Source: Cystobacter fuscus DSM 2262 (lineage in GTDB: Bacteria; Myxococcota; Myxococcia; Myxococcales; Myxococcaceae). From it: a stretch of 64,000 nt of DNA. This document shows positions 35,153-43,822 of this stretch, piece after piece. Within the stretch, counting starts at the first letter, position 1. Every line of letters begins with the position of its first letter. The stretch is from assembly GCF_000335475.2 (NCBI RefSeq), contig NZ_ANAH02000064.1:597938-661937 (forward strand), written 5' to 3'. Both the position numbers and the translations under genes were made by a program. The notes below the pieces were generated by a model, which saw only the letters and a list, made by a program, of their open reading frames with translations, had not been told where the DNA came from and made no database searches.

Positions 35153-37060
35153 GTGACTCGTATTCGCTTCCTTGCCGCTGCGTTGCTCGCCCTTCCCCTC
35201 GCCGCTTGCGAGGTCGACAACACCCAGCTGCCCGAGGGTGCCCAGAAGTTCGATGAGGCCGCCGACTCCCTCGGCGACATCCAGGCCGCGCTCGCGGCGC
35301 TGCCCTCGGCGCAGATCGCCGGCCAGGAGGCCAACGGCATCCCCTTCATGATCACCGGCCGTCTCGGCACGGCGGACGCAGCCCAGGGTCTGGCCGCTGG
35401 CGCCGGTGGCCGCGTGAGCAAGGCGCTGCCCGGCATCGCCGCGGCGTTCCGCCTCAACGCGGCGGACCTGGTCGCCAAGCGCTCGCGCACGGACGAGCAG
35501 GGCGTGACCCACATCCGCTACGGCCAGACGAAGAACGGCCTGCCCGTGGTGAACGAGGAGCTGATCGTCCACGTCGGCCAGGACAACACCATCATCGCGG
35601 CCAACGGCACGGCGCACGACGGTGAGATTGCTCCCGCCCGCGCGAGCATCTCCGAGGAGGCCGCGAAGGTGGCCGCCCTGGACAGCACCACCGGCCGCCA
35701 CCTGCAGGTGGACGGCGTGCGCCTGGTGTACGTGCGTCCCTCCTCCAACGCCAAGCTCCAGCTGGCCTATGAGGCCACGGTGAGCGGCGAGGGCCTGGAC
35801 CTGCCCATCCACGAGGCCGTCTACGTGAGCGCCCTGGATGGCTCCATCCTCGCGCGCCACACGAAGGTCCACACCGCGCTCAACCGCAAGCTGTACACGG
35901 CCAACAACGGCACCAGCACCCCCGGCACGCTCAAGCGCTCCGAGGGTGGCGCGGCCACGGGTGACGCCCACGTCGATGGCAACTACGCCGCGCTGGGTGC
36001 CACCTACGATTGCTACAAGACCAACTTCGGCCGCGACGGCCTCGACAACGCGGGCGGCACGCTCATCAGCACCGTGCACTACAGCCGCAACTACGTGAAC
36101 GCCTACTGGAACAGCACCCAGATGGTGTACGGCGATGGCGACGGCGTGCAGTCGGGCATGCTCGGTCTGTCCGGGGATGTGACCACGCACGAGCTCACCC
36201 ACGGCGTGACCGAGAAGGAGTCCAACCTCACCTACTCGGGTGAGTCCGGTGGCCTCAACGAGGCGCTGAGCGACATCTTCGGCGCCTACTGCGAGAGCTA
36301 CGCCTCGGGCACCTGGGCCACCACCAACGCGGTGTTCATGGTCGGCGACGACATCTGGACCCCGGCCACCCCGAACGACGCCCTGCGCTACATGTACGAC
36401 CCGGCCAAGGACGGCGTGTCGCACGACTACTGGACCACGAGCACGAAGAACGTCGACGTGCACTACAGCTCGGGCGTGGCCAACCTGGCCTTCACGCTGC
36501 TCTCCAAGGGCGGCACGCACCCGCGTGGCAAGTCCACCACGGTGGTCCCGGCCATCGGCGTGCAGAAGGCCGGCGCCATCTACTACAAGGCGAACACCGA
36601 GTTCTTCACCTCCTCCACCAACTACGCCCAGGCGAAGACCTACCTCGAGCAGGCCGCCACGGCGCTCTACGGCGCGGGTTCTCCGGAAGTGGCCGCGGTG
36701 ACCGCCTCCATGTTGGCGGTGGGCGTGGGCGCCGTGGTGGTGCCCCCGACGGCGACCGCGCTGACCAACGGCGTGGCGAAGACGGGCCTGGGTACTTCCT
36801 CGGGCAGCGAGCTGTACTACTACCTGGACGTGCCGGCCTCGACGGCCTCCACCTTCACCATCAGCGGTGGCACGGGTGACGCGGACCTGTACGTGAAGGC
36901 CGGCTCGCAGCCGACGACCTCCTCGTACGACTGCCGCCCCTACAAGTCCGGCAACGCCGAGAGCTGCTCCATCGCGGCCAAGACGACGGCCACGAAGATC
37001 TACGTGACGCTGCGCGCCTACAGCACCTTCTCGGGCGTGTCGCTGACCGGCAAGTACTAG
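35153..37060 (+). CDS. M4 (thermolysin) family metallopeptidase, copy 2
   Basis: A 635-residue paralogue of the preceding gene with the same plan: lipobox LAAC, propeptide, HELTH (about 346-350), NEALSD, DVHYSSG, and a C-terminal pre-peptidase C-type domain (SGGTGDADLYVKAG). It differs by one inserted serine near residue 40 and by a rewritten linker before the C-terminal domain (VVVPPTATALTNGVAKTGL). The specificity loop region also changes (GVTEKESN for AVTEYESN). All catalytic residues are retained, so both copies should be active. Start GTG 35153. Confidence 0.93.
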   Translation: MTRIRFLAAALLALPLAACEVDNTQLPEGAQKFDEAADSLGDIQAALAALPSAQIAGQEANGIPFMITGRLGTADAAQGLAAGAGGRVSKALPGIAAAFRLNAADLVAKRSRTDEQGVTHIRYGQTKNGLPVVNEELIVHVGQDNTIIAANGTAHDGEIAPARASISEEAAKVAALDSTTGRHLQVDGVRLVYVRPSSNAKLQLAYEATVSGEGLDLPIHEAVYVSALDGSILARHTKVHTALNRKLYTANNGTSTPGTLKRSEGGAATGDAHVDGNYAALGATYDCYKTNFGRDGLDNAGGTLISTVHYSRNYVNAYWNSTQMVYGDGDGVQSGMLGLSGDVTTHELTHGVTEKESNLTYSGESGGLNEALSDIFGAYCESYASGTWATTNAVFMVGDDIWTPATPNDALRYMYDPAKDGVSHDYWTTSTKNVDVHYSSGVANLAFTLLSKGGTHPRGKSTTVVPAIGVQKAGAIYYKANTEFFTSSTNYAQAKTYLEQAATALYGAGSPEVAAVTASMLAVGVGAVVVPPTATALTNGVAKTGLGTSSGSELYYYLDVPASTASTFTISGGTGDADLYVKAGSQPTTSSYDCRPYKSGNAESCSIAAKTTATKIYVTLRAYSTFSGVSLTGKY

Positions 37061-37096
37061 TTCTCCGCACGGGTGTAAGCCCGAGCTGAGCTGAAG

Positions 37097-37136
37097 ACGA
37101 ACCCCTGGGAGGCCCCGCCTCCCGGGGGTTTCGTTC
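37097..37136 (+). terminator. Terminator of M4 protease copy 2
   Basis: The same 13-bp stem as copy 1 (37100-37112 with 37118-37130), with a shorter loop, is followed by TCGTT. Confidence 0.8.
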
Positions 37137-37185
37137 GTGCGGGCCTTCCCGCCGGGCCGGGAAGGGTGTAGGTGCGGCGGACTGT

Positions 37186-37998
37186 ATGCCACCTCCCCGT
37201 CCCCTGCGTGAAGCGGACCTCTCCCGAGTGGAGGGCGTCTTCACCGATGTCGATGGCACCCTCACCACCGCGCACCGGTTGCGCTCCACCACCATTCGCG
37301 CGCTCGAGCGCCTCACGGACGCGGGCTTCAAGGTGGTGCTGGTGACGGGCCGGCCGGCGGGCTGGGGCGAGGCCTGGGCCCGCACGCTGCCGGTGGAGGG
37401 CGTCATCGCGGAGAACGGTGGCCTGTTCTTCCTGCGCGGCGCGGGGGGACGGCTGCGCAAGGTGTACGCGGAGTCCCCGCGCGTCCGGGGGCCCAACCGT
37501 GAGCGGCTCCAGGCCGAGGTGGAGGCGGTGCTGCGGCAGGTGCCGGGCGCGCGGCTGTCCGTGGACAGCGCCTACACCGAGGTGGACCTGGCGGTGGACT
37601 GGAACGAGGAGGCGCGGCTGGGCGAGGCGGGCGCCGAGCGCCTGGAAGCCCTGCTGCGCGCGCGCGGTGTGACGGCGGTGCGCTCGTCGGTACACATCAA
37701 CTGCTGGCTGGGCCGCTTCGACAAGCGCTCGGCGGTGCGCCGCTTCCTGAAGCTCGCCTGGGGGGTGACGCCCGTGCCGGGCGAGCCCCGCTTCATGTAC
37801 GTGGGGGATAGTTTCAATGACGCTCCGATGTTCGGGGAGTTCGCCCTGAGCGTCGGGGTGGCCAACGTGCGGCGGGTGCTCGAGCGCATCGACACGCCGC
37901 CGGCCTTCATCACCCGGGCGGAGGAGGGCAGGGGCTTCGAGGAGCTCGTTCGGGCCCTGCTCGCCTCCCGGGGAGTCAAAAGGGGAGTCAGACCGTGA
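37186..37998 (+). CDS. HAD-IIB family phosphatase
   Basis: A 270-residue HAD-superfamily hydrolase of the Cof/MPGP/sucrose-phosphatase type. It has motif I DVDGTLT (21-27, nucleophile Asp21 and Asp23), motif II VTGRP, a type IIB cap, a late basic residue in KRSAVRRFL, and motif IV GDSFNDAPM. It probably dephosphorylates a sugar phosphate; the substrate is unknown. The end overlaps the methyltransferase start (GTGA, 37995-37998). Confidence 0.86.
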   Translation: MPPPRPLREADLSRVEGVFTDVDGTLTTAHRLRSTTIRALERLTDAGFKVVLVTGRPAGWGEAWARTLPVEGVIAENGGLFFLRGAGGRLRKVYAESPRVRGPNRERLQAEVEAVLRQVPGARLSVDSAYTEVDLAVDWNEEARLGEAGAERLEALLRARGVTAVRSSVHINCWLGRFDKRSAVRRFLKLAWGVTPVPGEPRFMYVGDSFNDAPMFGEFALSVGVANVRRVLERIDTPPAFITRAEEGRGFEELVRALLASRGVKRGVRP

Positions 37999-39191
37999 AT
38001 GTCGTGAAGTTGGAGCTCGCACCGGGGCTGGGCCGTCACCTGCGCGCGGGGCACCCGTGGGTGTTCCGCAAGGCGCTCGCCCAGGTGCCGAAGATTCCCC
38101 CGGGCAGCGTGGTGGACCTGGCGGAGAACGGGAAGTTCGTGGCGCGCGGCTACTTCGATCCGCACTCGGCCATCGCCGTGCGGGTGCTCACGCGCAACCC
38201 CCGCCAGGCCATCGACGCGGCCTTCTTCGCCCAGCGCGTGAAGCAGGCGCTCGCCGAGCGGCGCTCGCTCATCGACCTGAAGGACACGGACAGCTTCCGA
38301 CTCCTGCACGGCGAGGGCGATGGGCTGCCGGGCGTGGTGGTGGACCTGTATGGCCGCTACGCGGTGCTCAAGCTGTACTCGGCGGGCCTCACGCCCTACC
38401 GGGGGCTCATCATCGAGGCGCTCAAGGCGGCGGTGCCCGAGCTCCAGGGCATCATCGGCCGGGACGAGGTGGGCCGGGACGACGTGGAGGAGGACGAGGG
38501 CCGGGGCGCGGGGCGGATGCTCTGGGGCGAGAAGGCGCCGGAGCTGCTCACCATCCGCGAGCGCGGGGCGACGTTCCTCGTGGACGCCTGGAAGGGGCAG
38601 AAGACGGGCTTCTTCCTGGATCAGCGCGAGAACCGCTACCTCATCCGGCGGCTGGCCGAGGGCCGCGACGTGCTCAACTGCTTCTGCTTCAGCGGTGGGT
38701 TCTCGGTGAACGCGGCGCTGGGTGGGGCCAAGAGCGTGTTCTCGGTGGATCTGGATCCGGAGGCCATCGCCCTGGCGCGCGAGAACTTCACGCGCAACGG
38801 CCTGCCGGCGGAGAAGTACGACTTCCTGGCGGCGGACGTGTTCAAGCTCCTGGCGTCCTTCCGCGAGGAGGGCCGCACGTTCGATCTCATCATCCTGGAC
38901 CCGCCCGCGTTCGCGAAGAGCCAGAAGGCGGTGCAGGCGGCGATCGACGGGTATGCCTCGCTCAACCGCCAGGCGCTGGGGCTGTTGCGGCCCGGGGGCC
39001 TGTTGGCGACGGCCTCGTGCTCGGCGCGCGTGGGCCCGGACGACTTCCTGGGCGCGGTGAAGGAAGCGGCCTTCAAGGCGGGGGTGGATCTCGCCCTGGT
39101 GGAGGAGCGCTACCAGCCGCCCGATCATCCCATCCGGCTGCAGTTCCCGGAGGGCAAGTACCTGAAGTTCTACGTGATGGCGTCCGTGTGA
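37995..39191 (+). CDS. PUA-domain class I SAM-dependent rRNA methyltransferase (RlmI-like)
   Basis: A 398-residue methyltransferase with an N-terminal PUA domain (residues 1-75, GRHLRAGHPWVFRKAL), a central RlmI/EEHD-type domain, and a C-terminal Rossmann fold (CFCFSGGFSVNAALGGAKSV). The catalytic LDPPAF motif and ASCS complete it. RlmI makes 5-methylcytosine in 23S rRNA; the exact target here is not proven. The GTG 37995 start is translationally coupled to the HAD gene. Confidence 0.88.
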   Translation: MNVVKLELAPGLGRHLRAGHPWVFRKALAQVPKIPPGSVVDLAENGKFVARGYFDPHSAIAVRVLTRNPRQAIDAAFFAQRVKQALAERRSLIDLKDTDSFRLLHGEGDGLPGVVVDLYGRYAVLKLYSAGLTPYRGLIIEALKAAVPELQGIIGRDEVGRDDVEEDEGRGAGRMLWGEKAPELLTIRERGATFLVDAWKGQKTGFFLDQRENRYLIRRLAEGRDVLNCFCFSGGFSVNAALGGAKSVFSVDLDPEAIALARENFTRNGLPAEKYDFLAADVFKLLASFREEGRTFDLIILDPPAFAKSQKAVQAAIDGYASLNRQALGLLRPGGLLATASCSARVGPDDFLGAVKEAAFKAGVDLALVEERYQPPDHPIRLQFPEGKYLKFYVMASV

Positions 39192-39224
39192 GGGGCGGCC
39201 CGGGGGGCCGGGCGCCCACGGGCC

Positions 39225-39644
39225 TCAGTTCTTGAACACGCGCGAGGCCACGCGCTCGAGCACCTCGGTGCTCCACTGGAGGCTGGCCTTCATGAGCTGG
39301 TCCATGTGCTCCTGGAAGGTCGCCACCGGGGGCACCTCGGCGTAGTAGCGGCTGAGGAACAAGCTCTTGTTCTCCGGCTCGTAGTCCACCACGCCGCCGC
39401 CGGTGGGGGTGCCGGCCTTCTCCTCGGCGCTGAATCCCTCGAGGATGCCGGGCTTGGGGCGGTCCCGGAACTTGTAGACGAGGGCGCTCGCCTCCAACTG
39501 CTGCGTCTTGCCGTGGTACTCGAAGTAGAGCTGGGCCTCGCCGATCACCGCGCCGCCAAACCCCTGGGGGTTGAGGCCCTCGCTGGGTTGCTTGAGGGCG
39601 AGCAGGTACGCCTGCACCAGTTTCTGCGCTTCGTCGCGGGTCAT
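39225..39644 (-). CDS. Conserved hypothetical protein
   Basis: A 139-residue soluble protein, alpha/beta in appearance, opening with a helix (TRDEAQKLVQAYLLALKQ) and containing AQLYFEYHGKTQQLEASALVYKFR. No signal peptide, no metal or catalytic motif and no family I recognise. It is convergent with the RlmI-like gene. Confidence 0.68.
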   Translation of the reverse strand: MTRDEAQKLVQAYLLALKQPSEGLNPQGFGGAVIGEAQLYFEYHGKTQQLEASALVYKFRDRPKPGILEGFSAEEKAGTPTGGGVVDYEPENKSLFLSRYYAEVPPVATFQEHMDQLMKASLQWSTEVLERVASRVFKN

Positions 39645-39756
39645 GGATCCTCCCCCTCCAAGAGGGGCGTGTCATCTCTCCAGAGGTTAACAGCAGCGCG
39701 CTGGAGGCCGCGAGGAATGCGCCGGGGCGTCGCGCCGCGTTAAGCTGCCGCCCCCT

Positions 39757-40389
39757 ATGGTCCTCAAAGGTCAGTACCTCGAGCGTCCGGCGCTCATCCC
39801 GGTGGGGCGTGAGGTGATGGAGGGGGTGGCGCACCGGGGCCAGGTGCGCCCTCCGCTGCTCGTGCTGTCGCCCACGCCCGAGGAGGGAGGCGGCATGGAT
39901 CACGTCATCGGGGCGGAGCTGGCCTTCGCCGCGGCCACGGCGGGCCATGCCACGCTGCGCTTCAACTACCGCGGCGTCGGGGGCAGCCAGGGCGAGCGCG
40001 GCACGGGCGCGGCCCTCATCGACGAGGCCGAGGCCGCGCTGACGGTGGTGCTGGAGAACGCCCAGGCCCCCACGGCGGCGGTGGCCGCGATGCATGGCAG
40101 TGCCCGGGTGGCGCTCGGGCTGCGGGCGCGGCATTCCGGGGTGGCGGGCCTGTGTCTGGTGAGTCCGCGCGGGGTGACTCCCGGGGAGCTGACGGGCCTG
40201 GGACGCGAGCTGCTCGTGGTGGTGGGCGAGCTGGACACCACCCTGCCGCGCGCCGAGCTGGCCCGGGCGGTGGACGCGGCGGGCGGCACCCTGGAAGTCG
40301 TGGAAGGGGCGGGCGCGCACCTCCACCATGCCCTCCCGATCGTGGGCAGGCAGGTACGCGCCTGGTTGAAGCGGCTGTCGGGCAACTGA
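39757..40389 (+). CDS. Alpha/beta hydrolase-like protein with degenerate nucleophile elbow
   Basis: A 210-residue protein of the COG2945-like alpha/beta hydrolase group (HATLRFNYRGVGGSQG is diagnostic of strand 4-helix A). The usual GxSxG elbow is replaced by MHGSAR, which lacks both glycines at -2 and +2. A late histidine pair (AHLHHALP) is present. It may be a non-catalytic homologue or have altered chemistry. It is monocistronic. Confidence 0.72.
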   Translation: MVLKGQYLERPALIPVGREVMEGVAHRGQVRPPLLVLSPTPEEGGGMDHVIGAELAFAAATAGHATLRFNYRGVGGSQGERGTGAALIDEAEAALTVVLENAQAPTAAVAAMHGSARVALGLRARHSGVAGLCLVSPRGVTPGELTGLGRELLVVVGELDTTLPRAELARAVDAAGGTLEVVEGAGAHLHHALPIVGRQVRAWLKRLSGN

Positions 40390-40529
40390 CCGATGCCGCG
40401 TAAACCATTGAATCCACAGGCCCCCCCGGCCGGATGACGGCTTGTCCTCCGGGCGGCAAAGCGAGCAGATTCGAGTGAGACCCAATCGTTCCGCGGTTCG
40501 TTCGTAGGGACCGTCACGAAGGAGCACCC

Positions 40530-42380
40530 ATGCCCATGAAGCGTTGGATCCTGGCGAACGCGGTGTTGGCCCTGGCGCTGGCGGCCTGCGCGTCGCCCCC
40601 GGAGTCCTCGGAGACGGCGGAGCGAACGGCACTCGAGGCGGACACCTCGCGGCGCGTGCTGTCGGAGGAGGAGCCCCACGGCATCGTGGTGGACTTCAAG
40701 GACGGCACCTCGCAGGAGGAGATCGACGCCTGGGAGGCGGAGTGGGGGGTGGACCTCACGTACAACTCCGCGGAGGGGCCGCGCTCGGGCGTGACGATCG
40801 CGCACGGGGTGGAGGACGTGGACGCGGCGCTCGAGCGCATCCGCCAGCACCCGGCCGTGGAGTCCGCCGAGCCGCTGCGCGTGTACCGGGTGCCCGTGGG
40901 CGAGGAGGCCGTGTTCGACGAGCCGGCGCCGGCGCTCGACAAGGAGGGCTTCACGCCGAATGATCCCGAGTACCCCCGGCAATGGAACCTGCGGATGATC
41001 CACATGCCCCAGGCGTGGCAGCGCAGCCACGGCAAGGGCGTGGTGGTGGCGGTGCTGGACACGGGCATCGCCTACGAGGACCACGACGACTTCAAGCAGG
41101 TGCCGGACCTCAAGGGCGTCCGGTTCAAGAAGGGGTACGACTTCGTCGGCGACGACACGCACGCCAATGACGACCATGGGCATGGCACGCACGTGGCGGG
41201 CACCATCGCGCAGGCGACGAACAACGGGGTGGGCGTGGCGGGCGTGGCGTTCGAGGCGACGCTGATGCCGGTGAAGGTGCTCAACCACTTCGGCGCCGGC
41301 ACGTCGGCGGACATCGCCGATGCCATCCGCTTCGCGGCGGACAAGGGCGCCCAGGTCATCAACATGTCCCTGGGCGGTGGGGGCTACTCGCAGGTGATGG
41401 CGGACGCCGTGGCGTACGCCCGGAAGAAGGGCGTCACGGTGGTGGCCGCGGCGGGCAACGCGGGCCGTCCGCGGGTGGAGTTCCCCGCGGCCTATCCGGG
41501 CGCGGTGGCGGTGGCCGCGGTGGGCCCGAGCGGCGTGCGCGCTTTCTACTCGTCCTATGGCCGGGAGTTGGACATCGCGGCGCCGGGTGGAGACAAGCGC
41601 CAGGGCGACGCGGGCGGCATCCTGCAGAACACGATCGATCCGCGCGACGTCTCGCGCTCCGTCTATGCCGCCTATCAGGGCACGAGCATGGCCACGCCCC
41701 ACGTGGCGGCGGTGGCGGCGCTGCTCTACGCCGAGGGCGCCAGCGGACCGGACGAGGTGGAGAAGGCCCTGTTCGCGGGCGCGGCGCGCGCGGGCGGGCA
41801 GACCTGGACGGAGGAGTATGGCCACGGGCTGCTGGATGCCGAGGCGTCGCTCGAGGCGCTGGGCGGCGCGAGCTCGCGCTGGCCGTCGCTGTGGTGGGCC
41901 CTGGCGCTGCTGGTGGTGGTGCTGCTGACGCTGCGCGGGCGCGAGCGTCCGGGCTACTTCAACATCCTCCTGCGTCCGAGTTTCCTCGTGCCGCTGGTGC
42001 TGGCCACCGTGGGGGCGTTCTTCCTCCGCTCGTGGGTGGGCGGTGTCCCGGGCGCGGCGGGCGAGGTGGTGCAGGTGGCCTGGCTGCCCATTCCCGACTG
42101 GCAGCGCATCATCTTCGGCACCCGCACGGTCAGCCCGCTCTTCTACAGCGCGCTCATCCCCCTGGTGCTCTCCATCTTCGCCATCAAGTTCAAGGGGCTG
42201 CGCCCCGCGCTGGGCGGGCTCGCGCTGGGCTTCGCCGGCTTCCTCGCCTACACCGCCTGGGTCAAGGCGCCCGCGCTGGCGTGGATGCCCTTCACCTTCA
42301 TGGCCCGGCCCTGGCTGGTGGTGAACGTGCTCATCTGCCTCTTCATCTCGCGCGCCATGCTGCGCCGGGAGTCGCCATGA
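40530..42380 (+). CDS. S8 family serine peptidase (subtilase) with polytopic membrane C-terminus
   Basis: A 616-residue subtilase. A lipoprotein-type signal (LALAAC, Cys20) precedes a propeptide of about 120 residues and the S8 domain with catalytic Asp177 (VLDTGI), His218 (HGHGTH), oxyanion Asn310 (AAGN) and Ser386 (GTSMATP). After residue 450 come about five hydrophobic helices (452-468, 483-499, 537-555, 561-577, 594-610), absent from ordinary subtilases. The protease domain would face the periplasm. AAGGAG lies 5 bp before ATG 40530. The next small gene overlaps its stop. Confidence 0.87.
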   Translation: MPMKRWILANAVLALALAACASPPESSETAERTALEADTSRRVLSEEEPHGIVVDFKDGTSQEEIDAWEAEWGVDLTYNSAEGPRSGVTIAHGVEDVDAALERIRQHPAVESAEPLRVYRVPVGEEAVFDEPAPALDKEGFTPNDPEYPRQWNLRMIHMPQAWQRSHGKGVVVAVLDTGIAYEDHDDFKQVPDLKGVRFKKGYDFVGDDTHANDDHGHGTHVAGTIAQATNNGVGVAGVAFEATLMPVKVLNHFGAGTSADIADAIRFAADKGAQVINMSLGGGGYSQVMADAVAYARKKGVTVVAAAGNAGRPRVEFPAAYPGAVAVAAVGPSGVRAFYSSYGRELDIAAPGGDKRQGDAGGILQNTIDPRDVSRSVYAAYQGTSMATPHVAAVAALLYAEGASGPDEVEKALFAGAARAGGQTWTEEYGHGLLDAEASLEALGGASSRWPSLWWALALLVVVLLTLRGRERPGYFNILLRPSFLVPLVLATVGAFFLRSWVGGVPGAAGEVVQVAWLPIPDWQRIIFGTRTVSPLFYSALIPLVLSIFAIKFKGLRPALGGLALGFAGFLAYTAWVKAPALAWMPFTFMARPWLVVNVLICLFISRAMLRRESP

Positions 42381-42592
42381 CGCTCACCGGACGCGTGGTG
42401 TTCCGCGACATCGAAACGGGCGTCTGGGTGCTGGAGGGCGATGACGGTCGCACCTACCAGCTCGCGGGCGGGGACCGGAAGATCAAGAAGGACGGCCAGC
42501 GCATCGAGGTGCACGGGGACGTGGACCGCGACGCGTTCACCGTTGCCATGGTCGGCCCCGTGTTCACCGTGAGCTCGTACCGCTTCCTCTGA
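42377..42592 (+). CDS. Small conserved protein coupled to the subtilase
   Basis: A 71-residue soluble protein that looks like a small beta-barrel (MTLTGRVVFRDIETGVWVLEGDDG), resembling DUF5818/OB-like modules. ATG 42377 overlaps the subtilase stop as ATGA, so it is translated with it. It may modulate the protease or bind elsewhere; function unknown. Confidence 0.68.
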   Translation: MTLTGRVVFRDIETGVWVLEGDDGRTYQLAGGDRKIKKDGQRIEVHGDVDRDAFTVAMVGPVFTVSSYRFL

Positions 42593-42602
42593 CTCGGCCC
42601 TC

Positions 42603-42619
42603 GCTCTTTCGAGAAGAGC
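42603..42619. terminator. Possible terminator between convergent genes
   Basis: A short hairpin GCTCTT-TCGAG-AAGAGC lies in the 33-bp gap between the small protein stop and the histidine kinase stop. It is weak and has no T-tract. Confidence 0.3.
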
Positions 42620-42625
42620 CCGCCG

Positions 42626-43732
42626 CTACCCGGGGGTCCGCGCCCCCGGGAGGGTGAAGAAGAAGGTACTGCCCGCATCCGGCTTGCTCTCGGCCCATAT
42701 CCTTCCGCCGTGCGCCTCGACGATGCACTTGGAGATGTAGAGCCCAAGGCCCATGCCGCGTCTGTCGCTCGCGAGGACTTGCCAGAAGCGCTCGAAGATT
42801 CGTCCCAGGTTCTCCTCGGCGATACCCGGACCCGTGTTCATCACCGAGAACCGGACTTCCGCTTCCGAGGGCTCGACGCGAATCGAAATCCTGCCTCCCT
42901 CGGGAGTGAACTTGATGGCGTTGCTCAGAAGATTCGCGAGCACCTGAAGGATCCGCTCATGGTCGAAGCGGGCCAGCAGTGAGTCCCTGGCCACTTCCGA
43001 ATCGAGCGAGATCCCCCTGGCCGACGCGGAGGGCTGGAACACCTCCACGGTTTCCCGGACAAGGCGAATCGCATCTTCTGGCCGGGGTTCCACCGAGAGC
43101 CTACCCGCCTCGATGCTGGCCACGTCCAGCAAGTCTCCGATGAGCCGGTTCATTCGAGCCGTGAAGTGTTGAATGCTCTCCGCATCTCTGCGGGTTCTCT
43201 GACCGGCCTCATCCGCGGAAGCGTTTTTGACGAGCATGGCCGCGCGCATGGCGATGCCCCCGAGCAGCGTCCTCAAATCGTGGCTCACCATCGCCAGGAA
43301 GTCGTCTCGCGCCGCCAGGGCTTCATCCGAGCGCTCCCGTTCCAGCAAGAGGTGCTGGTCCGTCGCCTCTCGTTCTAGCCGGAGGAGGTTCGCCAGGGCG
43401 CGTTTACGCGCCTTGCGCTCCTCCTGGAGCTTTTCGTCCGAGGTGGCCCGCTCCTGCCGAAGGGTCACGTCCTCCTGGGCCCGCTCACTGGCCACGCTCT
43501 GGCGCTCCTGTTGCGGGGCCTCGCTCTGCTCCATCCTCTCATCCGCTTTTGCCCGGGCCACCTTCAACGACATGTCCGCATGGGCCCGCGCGCGCTGGAC
43601 GACCGCATCCGCATCTTCTCCGATGGAGTCCCGCTTCTTGCTGAACTCGTCGTCGGTCCTCTCCCTCTCCTGGCGAAGACTCTGGTCCGTGTTCTCGTGC
43701 TCTGGTCGCGGCTTCTTGTCCGTGGGCTCCAT
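42626..43732 (-). CDS. Sensor histidine kinase with N-terminal coiled coil
   Basis: A 368-residue soluble histidine kinase. About 145 residues of charged coiled coil with repeated RxxTD/RxERxxxD units precede the DHp domain (H151 in MVSHDLRTLLGGI). The CATP domain has N box NLLSNAIKF, G1 MNTGPGIAEE and G2 RRGMGLGLYISK. The usual Pro after the phosphoacceptor motif (HDLRTPL) is Leu. No membrane segment or input domain is seen. ATG 43732 starts the coiled coil. No cognate response regulator is adjacent. Confidence 0.87.
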   Translation of the reverse strand: MEPTDKKPRPEHENTDQSLRQERERTDDEFSKKRDSIGEDADAVVQRARAHADMSLKVARAKADERMEQSEAPQQERQSVASERAQEDVTLRQERATSDEKLQEERKARKRALANLLRLEREATDQHLLLERERSDEALAARDDFLAMVSHDLRTLLGGIAMRAAMLVKNASADEAGQRTRRDAESIQHFTARMNRLIGDLLDVASIEAGRLSVEPRPEDAIRLVRETVEVFQPSASARGISLDSEVARDSLLARFDHERILQVLANLLSNAIKFTPEGGRISIRVEPSEAEVRFSVMNTGPGIAEENLGRIFERFWQVLASDRRGMGLGLYISKCIVEAHGGRIWAESKPDAGSTFFFTLPGARTPG

Positions 43733-43822
43733 CCACAGCCGTTCTAACAGAAACCCGCATGACGCCGAGGCGCTCCCCTGGGAACGAAGAGGGGCCTTGC
43801 GCACCAACTGAACAGAGGCCCC

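Larger units (their letters stand above)
32634..37165 (+). repeat. Tandem duplication of an M4 protease transcription unit (period about 2,254 bp)
   Basis: The unit starting GTGTCCTGA at 32634 recurs at 34887. Each copy contains upstream region, leader, GTG start (32899 and 35153), protease gene, terminator (34814 and 37097) and a second hairpin CCTTCCCG/CGGGAAGG (34862-34883 and 37144-37165). Coding and leader identity is high by eye; the extreme 5' part and the linker before the C-terminal domain have diverged most. Confidence 0.9.

Noticed and set aside
32634..37165. Possible repeat array such as CRISPR
   Set aside because: The repetition is a two-copy, 2.25-kb gene duplication with coding content, not short repeats with spacers.
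34793..37192. A long minus-strand open frame opposite the second protease gene
   Set aside because: Same cause as above; its mirror exists for the first copy, as expected from antisense of a duplicated gene.
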